The position numbers and the translations under genes are program-made. The notes under the pieces were generated by a model. The model was not told the origin of the DNA, ran no database searches, and saw only the letters and a list, made by a program, of their open reading frames with translations. 64,000 bases of DNA from Rhizaria sp. SCN 62-66 (Eukaryota > Rhizaria, unplaced): the NCBI GenBank assembly GCA_001724265.1, contig MEDY01000054.1:1-64000 (forward strand), given 5' to 3'. This document shows positions 25,001 through 36,500 of the stretch, piece by piece; positions within the stretch are counted from its first letter, which is position 1, and each line of letters opens with the position of its first letter.

Positions 25001-26300
25001 GGCCGACTGGAACACCCACCAGGGCTCGTACTTCGATTGTAGCAGTTATAACCAAGGTACACTTGATTCCAAGGCCGTCAATGAGCGCAATGAGAAAGAG
25101 GCCCAGACCCGCCGCATGCAAAAGCTGTACTTCTTCTTCTCCCGCTTCGAGGCCAACAAGTCCACGGCCGCCAGTGTCTCGCAGATGTACAAGAAGGCGC
25201 GCGCAGCCGGGCTCGTTCAAGGCACGGACTCCCTCAATGGCGTTGCTAATACGAGTCACAGTTCGTCGTTGCATAGTGTGGCGATGAGTGACGGCACGGA
25301 CAGCCCCTATAATCATCGCAGCGACAGCCCCGCCCCCACTGGCCCTGGCGCGTCAGGGCTCGATATGGAAGACGGAAGCCGGACGCCTCGTGGCACGGCA
25401 ACGCACTCGGCGGCAGCGCAGGCACGTGATAATGCGCTCCTTGCGACTGCGTTTGAAAATATTATCGAGGCGCGCACGTTCCTGCAATGGTCGTTTGCAT
25501 TTGCGTATTTCCTCAAGCCCACTGGGTTCAAGGAGCTCTTTGAGGCTCACCAGGCCAAGTACGTTTCCTGTTCATATTTGTTTAACAAAAACAAAACTTC
25601 GATTTCATTCACGTTTATCTCTGCCTGGTTTCATTTTGACGATCTATCGCTCACTTTTTTATTGTTTATTTTTTGCAAATTTGAATTTCGCTTCGAACTG
25701 CACTTCTATTCCAGGCTGTCTCTGGAGGCCGAGACGACGACGGAGATCCTGTCCCAGTGCAACGGCAAATACTCCGATATCACCGACTCCCCCTCCCTCC
25801 GCGAGCGTCTCATGCGCAGCTCACAGTCCCTCCGCAAATTCACCCGCGCTGTGTCTTCCTCAATCGTCGACAACGACGTGACTGCACTGGTTGATTACGA
25901 GACGGGCGACGGCGGCATGAAGAGCTGGTCGTGCACGCTGTGTCGACACGTGCATATCGTCGCGGCGCGCACTGACCTCTTCGGCGGCGCCGCCGTCTCC
26001 GCGGCCACCGAGACCTCTCTGGCACAGGCCAAGGCGGCGGGCGCGGACGCAAACGAGATCGCCGTGCTCCGGATGATTGCTGCTGACGCCGAGCAGCAGC
26101 AGTCGGGCCAATCTTCCCAATCCTCCCAGCAACAGGGGAAGGCGAAGGCGGCCGGCGCTAAGGCCGCTGCGGGCAGTGCGAAGGACAAGCTGAATGGGAG
26201 CGATATGGCGCAGTGGAGCAAGAAGGTGGAGTTTTGCTCCAAGTGTGACGCGTGTCGGGTGCATTCGGAGCAGGACTGCCGTGTGTGCAAGAAACGGTGA
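22100..26300 (+). CDS. Ariadne-type RBR E3 ubiquitin ligase
   Basis: RING-between-RING ligases take ubiquitin from E2 onto a RING2 cysteine. Exons: 22100-24475, 24625-24743, 24884-25558, 25715-26300 (1,251 aa, TGA stop); donors GTACGG, GTACGT, GTACGT. Order: two N-terminal C-x2-C-x4-C-x2-C motifs (CLWCSSAGCETC and CMWCNGAGCEAC), long Ala/Ser/acidic linker, UBA-like helix segment about 517-555, RING1 about 594-670, a Lys/Asn/Ser-rich insert, IBR about 765-830, and RING2 with CPKCETAISKDKYCNHMQC, where the Cys before NHM is the expected catalytic residue. A helical Ariadne domain follows (LYFFFSRFEANKS, FLQWSFAFAYFLKPTGF). The C-terminus ends in further paired cysteines (WSCTLC, CSKCDAC, CRVC), possibly a RanBP2-like finger. 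Family assignment is firm; ortholog choice (ARIH1/ARIH2) is not. Confidence 0.92.
24531..24557 (+). repeat. TTTTG pentanucleotide microsatellite in intron 1 of the RBR gene
   Basis: About five perfect TTTTG units followed by TTTGA, inside the 149 bp intron 24476-24624. Confidence 0.85.
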
Positions 26301-27556
26301 ATATCTCACTCTAATGCATCGCACGTGGTGAGGTATGTATGTGCAGGAATTTGCGGGAAGCACTGCAACAACCAGCGACTTGACTGTGTGACTGTGACTG
26401 TGGTGTCTGCGAGGCGATGTGTGCGGGATTTAGATAGATAGATCGATATATGTAGATGAGTATTTTTGTTTTTGGTGTAGATAAGGTGGATTTTTGTAAC
26501 CTGACTTCAAGACGATTGGTTATGGTTAGTAAAGTTGCCAAGTCAGAATTTGAACACAGATATTTAAATTTCAAAGCGACCACAATCGAATAATAAGTTT
26601 TATATTCATCAAAGAATGTATATCCCGCGGTTTCTTCGATGATATTTTTTTTTAACAATTCTAGGATATCGACCAAAAAACACTTTCAACCACAAAAATA
26701 CAATTGTTCAAACTATAAGAGATTAAGAAATGCACATACCTCTGGAGTGAGAAAATAAATTACTCTCTAGTAATCTTCATCATTAGTTATTTTATAATCT
26801 GCCATGAATCCTACTTCAAACCACCCCTAGTTGCACGCGGTACATTAGAAGCCCCACCAACAGGGGACGTACCATCGAGGATGATGAGGAGACTGTGGGC
26901 ACAGCACGAATATGAACTATATCTTGCTTCAGAGAGGATCTTAGAGGACATAATAAGATTTTTACAGTACAATTTGTACACAATACTTTGGACATTCCGG
27001 TTAAGCGAATGATAACGGCAAGTGGGTGGTACATTTCATCGTCGATTTCAAGTCTCCATACCTTTCCTCTCTCGCGTGGCCGCTTGTGCAGTACGCGAAT
27101 CCCCGCCGGATCCTGCGTTGAATGCTCACAACTAGCGCCGATGCAAGTTTGAATGCGTATGATATGCGCCAGTTTTGTGCCATATGCGAGGTTATCACAC
27201 CCCACGCTTCTTTCCCGCCGCTGCATATCTGAGTCACAGCTCGTCGTGCGCTCATCGCTAAAGATCCGCACGTCTGACAATTCCATGTATATCTCTCGGT
27301 CCATATCTATTGACGAGATGTTGGCCTGGAACCACGAAATTAAACCACTTACCCTATCCAAATCCACGCTATTCTTGACTAGTAGCTTTGACTTTTCCGT
27401 AGATCAAGCTCTTTTCCATCGATCTCGCTTTCCCCGCTCTGCGCGCTGCCTCCTGGCTTCCCGCTCCTTCGACCCTCAACACCGGTCCCGCCTTTCTCTG
27501 TCTTTTCTTCGGACTCTGTCCACACTGCCCAGGCGGTCTTTGCGTCGCGATCAGCA
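26301..27556. other. Intergenic region between RBR ligase and Rictor-like gene
   Basis: 1.26 kb of 35-48% GC. It holds the RBR 3' flank (a TAGA/GATA-like short repeat near 26431-26460, an AATAAA near 26753) and the promoter and 5' leader of the Rictor-like gene, CT-rich from about 27400 to the ATG. One uncertain minus-strand ORF lies inside. Confidence 0.6.
26816..27304 (-). CDS. Uncertain small ORF, possibly spurious
   Basis: A 162-codon ORF from an ATG at 27304 to TGA, in DNA of about 47% GC where chance ORFs of this length are uncommon. Against it: no recognisable domain, codon use unlike the GC3-rich neighbours, no low-complexity signature of this proteome, and it overlaps what should be the Rictor-like upstream region. 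I list it only so that it can be tested with transcript data. Confidence 0.2.
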   Translation of the reverse strand: MDREIYMELSDVRIFSDERTTSCDSDMQRRERSVGCDNLAYGTKLAHIIRIQTCIGASCEHSTQDPAGIRVLHKRPRERGKVWRLEIDDEMYHPLAVIIRLTGMSKVLCTNCTVKILLCPLRSSLKQDIVHIRAVPTVSSSSSMVRPLLVGLLMYRVQLGVV

Positions 27557-30500
27557 ATGCACCCGTCCGGTGCGCCGAACGGCAACGCCCCCCAGCAGCA
27601 GATGCCTCCTCCGCCGCCCCCGCCACCTCCTTTCGGCTCGCGCCCCGCCGCGCCTTCGATCTCGCAGCCGCTGCCTCCGCCGCCACCGCCGTTTCCGGCC
27701 CACGCCGCGCCGCAGCCCGGCCCCGCCGCGCCCTACGCCACGTCGTCCGCGTCGGCGGTCGCATCTGGTCCAGCCTTTGGTGTTCCGCCGCCCCCGCCTC
27801 CGCCGCTGCCGCCTCTGCCGCCTCAGCAACAGCAGCAGCAGCCGCAGTTGCAGCAGCCGATGCAAGTTCAGCCGGCGCCGCAGCCGCAGCTCCAGCCGCC
27901 GCCTCCGCCACCTCAACACCCTCACGCTCCCCAACAGCAGCAACATTACCAGCAGCAACAGCAGCCCTCTCAACAGCAGCAGCACTCTCAGCAACATCAG
28001 CAACAGCAGCAGCTCTACCAGCAACAGCAGCAGCAGTCGCAGCAGTATCACGCCCCTGCGCCTGCGCCAGTGCCCGCGCCGCCTCCGCCGCCGCCGCCGG
28101 CGCCGTCAGCGCCCCCGCTGCCCTTGGCTCCGCTGCAAACCTCGCACCACATCAAGCAGGCGCATTTGGCCGCGCTCTCGATACTGGCGCCTTCCTTCGG
28201 GCTGGAGCCGCGGTTGGTGGCTTTGCTGCACCATCTGTCGACGATCACGCTTGTGCACCACGTCTCGCTCTCTGTCAGCGATAAATCCGCTGTTTTGGCA
28301 CGCCTCCTTGCCGAGGCCGGCGGTATCGCACGCTTGCTCGAGGCCTTCTTGCCCGACTGCGTCGTCACCGGTGGCGGGCTTGACTCGCAGGCCGAGGACG
28401 CCACCGCTGCCGCGGCCGCTGCGGCTGCTGCAGCGGCCGCGGTGACCAACGCGGCGCCTGGGGAGGGGCCTGCCGCGGCGGCGGCGGCGGCGGCGGCGGC
28501 CAGCGCTGCCGGCAGCGGCGGGAGTTTTTTCGCGCTGAAGAGCGGAGGCGGCCTAACTTCCGTTGCTGCGGGGAGTAACTACCGCGTTGAGAAGAGCCAT
28601 TCCACAGCATCTGCTGCTGCCGCTGCTGCTGCTGCTGGAGCTGGAGCCCATGGTCACCACTCGCACAGCCAGGGCCACAGCCTCGGGCGTCGCCACTCGC
28701 ACGGGCACAGCCATCACGGCCACGGCCACGGCCACGCTAGCAGTGCCACTGCGGGCGCGAGCGCAAGTGCGGGTGTGAAGCGGGACTCTGTGACGTTCTC
28801 TGCACCGTATGCTGCAAACAATGCAGGCGCTGGCGCCGGTGTCCGCAGCGGCGGCGCTGCCCCGGCGCCATCGTCGGACTCATCGTCCTCAAGCGGCCTG
28901 AGCGGCAGCGACAGTGACAGCCATGATAGCGACGACGAGACGCCCTCAACCACCAGCGATACGGGTTCCAGCGACAGCGATGACGACCTGAACAACAGTA
29001 GCGACAACGCTGTAGCTGCCAACACCGCGGTCAACGGCGCCGCGTTCCGTGGAAACCGCAGTTCTGCTGTTGCTACGGGTGGAAATAGCACTAGCGCTCG
29101 CGCTAGCAGTCGTTTCAGCAGTCGCCACGCGCGCCCTAATACAGGCACGCCTTCTGCGCGCGATTTCCTCCGCACTGCGCGCGCCGCACTCACATCTGCC
29201 TCCACTTGTGCAAACAACAGTGCCAATGCAGGTGCGCGTGGAGCCACACCGACGGTGGACGAGAGCGGCGATCACACTTATTACCGCCATTACACGCGTC
29301 GCTCGCACTTGTCGCCCGCTGCTGTGGCGCGCCAGGGCCAGGGCCGCGCGACCCGCATCACGGTCAAACTCGGCAATGTCGTGCCGCTGCCGGAGACGGT
29401 GCCACGGGTGCTGTGCTACCGCGTCCGCTCCCCGGCAGCGCTGGCAAGCGCTAACGGCGCCAGCGCGGCCGCCGGTGACGCCGACAGCAGCGGGGACCGG
29501 TTCTTCTACAAGGTGATCCCTGCGTCGCGCTCGCAGAGCCCGCTGTTCGGTGTCATCGTCTCGGTGGACCCCACGGCTGCCGCTCTTGCGGAGGGTTACG
29601 CTGCCACCGCGTTAGGCGCCGCGCAAGTCACGTTCACGTCTGCGTTGCGCGCCGCTGTGGTGTCGCTGCAGACCGAGCTTGCGCAGGACCCGTCACTGAC
29701 CTCGCAGCAGCGCCGCGACAGGCTCGCAGTGACGGTGCGCGCGCTGCGGCCGCTGCTGAGCGAGGACGATCCGTACGTGAAGCTGCTTGCCACGCAGCTG
29801 ACTGGTCCCGCCGCCGTCGGCTCGGCCGCGAATGCCGTCGCGGCGGCGGTTACGGCTGCGTCCAACGCCAGCGCCGCAGCCGCCTCCGTGCCGACCGCTG
29901 TCGCCGAGGCCGAGGCGTCCGTGGCCGCGGGCGCGGCCGTGCTTGCGACGCTAGGTTACTCTGACGCCGCGCTGTCGCCCCCTCTCGCTGTGCTCACCGC
30001 GGCGCGCTCTGCCGGCGTCACGGCCACGGGCGTGCTGCCTGCGTTCCCGCAGCAACACGGCACTGCTTCGATGGGCGCGACGGCAACGAACAGCACTGCG
30101 AGCGCCCCCGCTGCTGCTGGTGCTGCGTCTGGCACCGCTGGCGCTGCTGCTACTGCTGCTGTGCCAGAGGACGAGGTTGTGGCGGCTGAGACGCGCCGGC
30201 TCGCGCGCTGTCTGCTGCGGTCCTCCCGCTTCCGCCCCGGCACCGTGCTCGCCTCAGCCGCCGCAGCCGCAGACTCGCCCACCGCGGTGCTTTCTCTCCA
30301 CGGCCTCAGCTACGACCACACGCGCTCTACCGCGCTCACCGACGCCTTTACCCAGCACGCCTTCTCGCTGCTGTCTTCGCTCGCCGTCTCTACGGTGCAC
30401 ACGCTGCGGCTGCTCACGGTCACCTCATCGCCCGCCCCGCCCGCGGCGACGACGGCTGCGGGGGGCGCTGCGCCCGCCGCTGGTGGCAGCAGCGCTGCGA

Positions 30501-33500
30501 GTCCCGCTGGCGGCTCGACCCCCGGCGGCGCCGCCGCTGCCGCCGCCGCCGCCGCTGCTGCCGCCGCGTCCGCCGCCGCGGCCGCGACCACGGTGAACGA
30601 CTCGCTCACGCGCGCACACGCCCTGCGGCTGATTCGCTACGTGACTGCGTCGTCCCCGCGTGTTGCCATGGCCGCGCTGGCGCTGCACTTGGACATCATC
30701 GCAGCGCGCGCGCTCGAGCGCGAGAGCAGGTTCGTGTGGGAGCGGCTCCAGGCGGTGAAGCTGATCAAGGCCTGGCACGCGCTGGCCGTGCGCGGCGCGG
30801 GCGCCGTGGGCGGTATGGTGGCATCTGCGCTCACCGTTACCCCGGAGACGCCCTTGCTTGTCGTCGCCGCGGCCGCTGCGGCGGTTGGTGGCGGCGCCGG
30901 CGCTCTGGTGTCGTCGTCAAACAACCCAAACTCTATCAGTACCTCTGATGGCAACAGTAACGCATCTGGTGCGTTGATTAAGGTTGATGGTAAAGATCGG
31001 TACGTCACCGCACCGCTCGCCGCTGCCACTGGCACTGCGGGCGCGTACCCCGGGTTCATCTCGACCACTTCTGTCGCGGTCAGCGTGGCGAACGTGTTCT
31101 CGCGCCACCGCACCACCGGCACCGGCGGCCGCAAGCCCCGTGTGTGCCGTTTCTGCCGGTACAACCAGCGCAGTGTCAATACGACCGTTGCCACTCCCGT
31201 CGCCGCGCCGGCCGCGCCCGTCAGCGGCCTGCGCCCGCGCGGGCTCGCGCCTATCGTCGTCGCCCGCGCCCCCGCTGCCAATGCAAGCACGACTGCGCGC
31301 GCTAGTACTGTCGCGAAGCCCGCGCCCACGCACTGCACGTGCCTTCCCGCTCCTGCCGCTTCCGCTTCTACTGCGGCGGCGTATGAGGCAGCAGTCCCCG
31401 CGGGCCCGCGGCGCCGCACGCGCGTCACCACCGTCGACGTCGTCACTCAGCTGCATCCTCTACGCTTGCTCGCGCTTTCCCGGCCTATCGCCATCGCGCT
31501 TCTCGCCGTCGCCGGCGCTGAACGCGACGAATTCCGCCGCGTAGCTCTCGACTGCTTGCTCGAGCTGGCCGTGACGCAGCCCGCGCTGGCGGCGTCTGCA
31601 GGCGCCATGCCTCTGCTACAGGCCGCGGCGACCGACCCTGCGCTGTCCGACGTCGCAGGCCCTATCATCTCGACACTGTTCCGCCTTGTTGACGTTTCCG
31701 CAGGCCGTTTACTGTGCCAGCCGCGTGTCGTCATGTCATCTGTCGTCTCTGCGCTGTCCGATATCACAACCCCGCCTGGCCCTGAACGCGAGGCGCAGTA
31801 CGCGTCTGCCGTGCGCTTCGTCGTTTCCGCGGTCAAGACGCTGCCTGGCCTGTGGATGCTCGCGTCCTCAGGCGCAATGGGCGTCCGCAGCATCGTACAC
31901 TTGCTCACCCTGCCGTTCCAGACCGCTGAGGCCGCCACAGACGCCATTGCGGGCGGCAACGCGGCCGCGCCGGGCGCCGACGCCAAGGCCGCTGGGCTCC
32001 GCGGCGGGGCAGACGCCGGCGGCATCGGCGGCGGCGGCGGCGGCGCGGGCGCGCCCGGCGCGGCGCCCGGCGGCGGCAGCGGCGGCAGCGGCGGCCACAG
32101 CTCCTGGATGCGCGAGGCTGCGTTCGCCGTGTTGATCGAGCTCGTCGCGCTCGCGCGATCGACCGACGTCGTGGCGTTCGCACACAGCCGCGGGACCTGG
32201 GGCCCCCACGGCAGCAACACCGTCTACGCGCAGGCGACTGCGACCGCGGCCGCCACCGCCTCCGGCGGCCACGCGCGCGCCGGTGGTGCTGGCGGGCTCA
32301 CCGGCGGAAACGTCGCCGCCGGCGGCCGCACTGGGGCGCGGTACTACTCCGGCGCTGCGGGCGGCGCGGCCGGGTTCGGCGGCGGCTTTGGCTTCGGCTT
32401 TGGCGGCGTCGGCGGAGCTCCGGGAGGGCTCGCCGGCGGCGGCAGCGGCGGCGGCGGCTGGGGCGGTGTAGACGCCGTTGCCGCGGCCGCCTCTGCTGCT
32501 GCTGCGGCGGGGTCTGGGTCTGCGCTGGACTCTGCTCTGCGGCCACCGATTGCGCTCGAAGGCGTGAACTTGTCGCATCATCACGCAGCGCTGTTGCTGC
32601 GGATGGTGCTTGAAGCCGGCGTCGTGGAGCATCTGTCGCTCGTCGTCATGGCGCAGGAGCCCCATTTCTCAGACGTCGCCACTGCGCTGCTGTGCGAGAT
32701 CCTCCGTCTCTCCATTCTGCTGCTTCCTAAGGCGATCTACTCGCGCGTGTCCACCTTCCCCACTGTGCTGCAGTACGCCGTCATGTCAGCCACTGCGCCG
32801 CCCTTTGCGGCCGCGGAGCCCGCCCCACGCTTGCACGGCGGCAGCGCTGCGTTCGGCGGCGCGTACCCCGGTTTCAACGCTATGAATAACAACAGCAGCA
32901 GCAACAACGCCAGCAGCAGCAGCGCAGCGCTGTCGGATATGACGTCGCGTCTGTGGCTGGACTTGGCGTCCGGCCACAGCGCACTGGCGCCCGAGGCTGC
33001 GGCCGCTGTGACCGCGACCAAGATGCTCTGGTCCTCAGGCGGCTTGACTTCTCTCACCGCGGCGACGTCATCCGCGCGGCTGCCGCAGCTGTACGCTTCC
33101 AACGCGTATTCATCGTCTTCGGCGCGGTCCGCGGCCAACAATAACAACCCCGCTGCCGTCGCGGCCGCCGCTGTGGCGAATCCCTTCGCGCTGCCTCTGT
33201 CCATGCTTCCCCAGAGCCAGAGCAGCGGCTTCACCACCGCAGCGCTGCCCACGCTCAACGCTGCGAGCGTCAACACGGCCGTCGCACACGCGCTCGCACT
33301 CGCGTTCACATGCCCCGGCCTCGGCGGCGCTCCGGGCGCGGGCGGATACCTGCACCCGCTGCTCGCAGGCCCGCTGGACGTCGAGGCCGGGTTCGAGCTC
33401 GACACCACAGCCGCCAGCGCCGTCGCGTTGTGTGCCAGTGGCGGCGCGGTGTCCGGCGGTGTCGCCGGCGTGCGCGGACCGCACACGGGCGCGGGCGGCG

Positions 33501-36500
33501 CGGCGGCGGCGGCGGGCGCGGTCGCTGCGGGCGGCGCCATCGCTGCCGGCGGCGGCCAGTTCACGGTGACCAACTCACAGCACAACATGCGTGCGATGAC
33601 GAATTTGCTGTATATGATGCAGGCGCCGCTGTCGACTCACGGCGCGGTCACGCCCAAGGGCAACGCGCTTCCGCCGGCGGGTTTGACGTGGGACTCGATG
33701 GCCTGGGGCACTGCTGCGCCGCCGCAGCCCACGCTATCGGGCTACCCGCTGCGCCCTCACGGCCACGGCCACGGCCACGGGCATGCGAACGTGCACGCTG
33801 GGCACGGCGCGTATGGCGGCGCTGGCGGGCTTCAGACACCGGCTGCTGCGGCGGCCGCGGCGGCGGACATCGTTGGCGCAATTGGTGCCGCGACGATTGC
33901 CGCCGCCGCGTCGGGTGGTGTTAACCCTCTCGGTCTTGCCTCGGCAGCTTCCGGTGCCGCTGGCGCCGCTGCTGCCGCTGCCGCTGCTGGCGGCGACGCG
34001 AGCTCTGCGGCCGCTGTTCTGTCGCCTGACCCCGTGTTCGTGCACCGTCTCAACACGCTGGCTTTCGTTCTTGGCAACAACGACGGCGACACGCGCCAGT
34101 CGAACCGCTCACTGTTGCGGTACAAGGCGCTCACGATGCTGCTCTCGCTGTTTCGCGACAACCTGGCCTTTTTCGAGACGGCCAGCTCCGGTGGCGGCGG
34201 CGGCGGCTCCGGCGCCGGCGGCAGCGGCAGCGGCGGTGGCATCCCTCCCGCGTCCGCGCGCATCGGCTGGGGCAGCGCAACGTGCCCCGTGCTGCCGTTC
34301 TCCGTCGCCGCAGCCTCCGCTGCCGCCGCCGCTGCCTCGGGCTCCGCCCTGGGTCCCGGCTCAGCAGCGGCAGGCGCGGGCGGCGCCGGCACTGGCGCGG
34401 GCTCCACTCTCCACAGCGTCCACCCCGGCCTCGACCGTTCGCTGCTCTCGGGCTCGTTTGCGGTCGGCCTGGGCGGGTTTGCGTCCTCTGCCGACGGCGC
34501 GGCCTCGGGCAGCGATCTCGCAGCCGCCGCGACGGCGATGCGCCCGTATGTTCGCCTCGCCTACCGCGGCGCTGCGCTCGCTCCTCTCCACGGCTCCAGC
34601 TCCAGCTCTAGTTCTAGCTCGAGCTCGAGCTCGATGATGGCCGGCAGCGGTATGACCTCAATGCGCGGCGTTTCCCCCTTTAACGCCCCCGCCGCGCCCT
34701 CGGCCACGCCGCGCTCCGGTGCTTCCGGCGGTAGCTCCGGCTCCGGCTCTAGCGCGGCGAGTGCGGCGCTGACGGTGCAGTCAGTAACGCTGTCCGCGTC
34801 ACCTTTGGACGTGTTGCTTCACCGCGCGCCTGTGTACGCCAGCGGTGGCACGCGCCCCGGCTTCCTGGCGTCCGATATTGACGCTTCGACGCTTAACACT
34901 CTGCCGATCCCAGCCACAGTCATTGCCGCGCTCGCGTCACCCGTGGTCACATCGGCGACGTACTCGGCGTCAACGCCCGCGCTCACGGCGCCCGCGGCCT
35001 CTGCAGTCGCCGCGTCGCCGCGCGGGGGCGGCGTCGCGGCCCCCGCGGCCGGCGGTGGCGCCCCGCGCGGTGTCCTCGCGGTCTCCACCCTCGGCGCACT
35101 TGCAGTCAGCATCGGCGCGGGACCCGCTGTCATCGCAACCGCGGTCCGCGCCGCCGCGCTGCTCGCCGCCGCCGCGCCCGCCGCCGCGCCCGCGCTAGGG
35201 CTCGCGCTCATGCCCGGCACCGCAACCGGCGGCGGCGGCGGCAGCGGCGGCGGCGCGGCGGATGGCAACGATTTTAACGGTGGCACGGTGCGCGGTGGTA
35301 GCATGCTGATGGACGCCATTGGCACCATCCGCGGCGGTGCAGGCGGCTTAACTTCCATCAGTGCCGGCACTTTCGCCGCTCCGGGCTCGACTATCGGCGC
35401 CGGCAGCAACGGGACCCTGGCGGGTGCGCCTGCGTTCGTCACAACGCCCGCGCCGGGCAGTCTAGCTGCGCTGCCGCTAACCGTGAACGCGCCTGGTGGG
35501 CCCGTGCTCGCGGTCACTGCCGCGCACTCCACTGGCGGCTCCGCAGCACTGGCGCCCGATCAGCCGTCGGCCTTCACTGGCTCCGGCGCATCATCATCGT
35601 CTTCGGCTTCATCGTCATCGGCTGGCACGCCCGTGGGCTCTGCGACTGTACGCGCCGTCACAGCAGCGCTGCTGTCGTCCGGCGTCCACGCCGGCTCGAG
35701 TGTGATGACGCAGACGTACGCCGACTCGACCAACATCTCCGCCCCGGCCGCGCTAGCTGCGTTCGCCGCCGCGACTGCCGCCGCCGTAGCCGCCGCGGGC
35801 GCGGGCTCTGGCGCGGGCGGCGCGGGCCAGTCAGCGGGTTCCTCGTCCTCGTCCTCCGCCGCTGCGGCCGCCGCTGCCGCGGCCGCCGCGGCGGCCGCGG
35901 GCGGTCTGGCTCCCGGCGCGCCGCGTCTCGCGTCGATGGCCGACATCGGCGGTCTCCACAACCCGTGGGTGACGCTCAGCCGCGCGTTCGGACTTTCTCT
36001 GCTGCTGTCCGCTGCGGGCGCGCTGCGCTCCTCTGCGCCCGCGCCCGACGCCAGCGGCAGCGGCGCCAGCACCGCGCTCGTCCCCGCCGGCGCTGGCGGC
36101 GCCTCTAGCGCTGCCGGCGGCGCACTCGCGTCCCCAGGCAGCGGCGGCGGCGGCAACGGCGCGAGCGGCTCCGCCATGTCGCTCGCCGCGCTCGCGCAGA
36201 ACTCAATCGCGTCGCTGCTGGGCAGTGGCGCGCTCGCGGCGGCCGCGCAGGGCACGTTCCGTGCGCTCGGCAGCTGCGGCGTGTCGACATCATCGCTCAT
36301 CATGCCCTATTACCATATCGGCGCGAGCCCCTCCGTGCTGCCACCGCCGCCCGCGGGCCGCGCGGCCGCGCTGCCGCGTGGCATGGGCTTCGCGATGGGC
36401 TCAGGCGCCGCGGGCTCGCCCTCCGCTGCCGCCGCCGCCGCCGCGGCCGCCGCTGCTTCGGCCACTGCGCAGGCGCATTTGACATCGACCATGCTCTCCG

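Noticed and set aside
24957-26300. Continuous ORF through the third RBR intron
   Set aside because: The Ariadne domain aligns only when 25559-25714 is removed; the intervening AT-rich sequence is a normal intron.
27153-28445. Plus-strand 430-codon ORF overlapping the Rictor-like start
   Set aside because: Alternative-frame shadow; Arg/Pro/Ser-rich product of shifted Pro/Gln codons with no conserved features.
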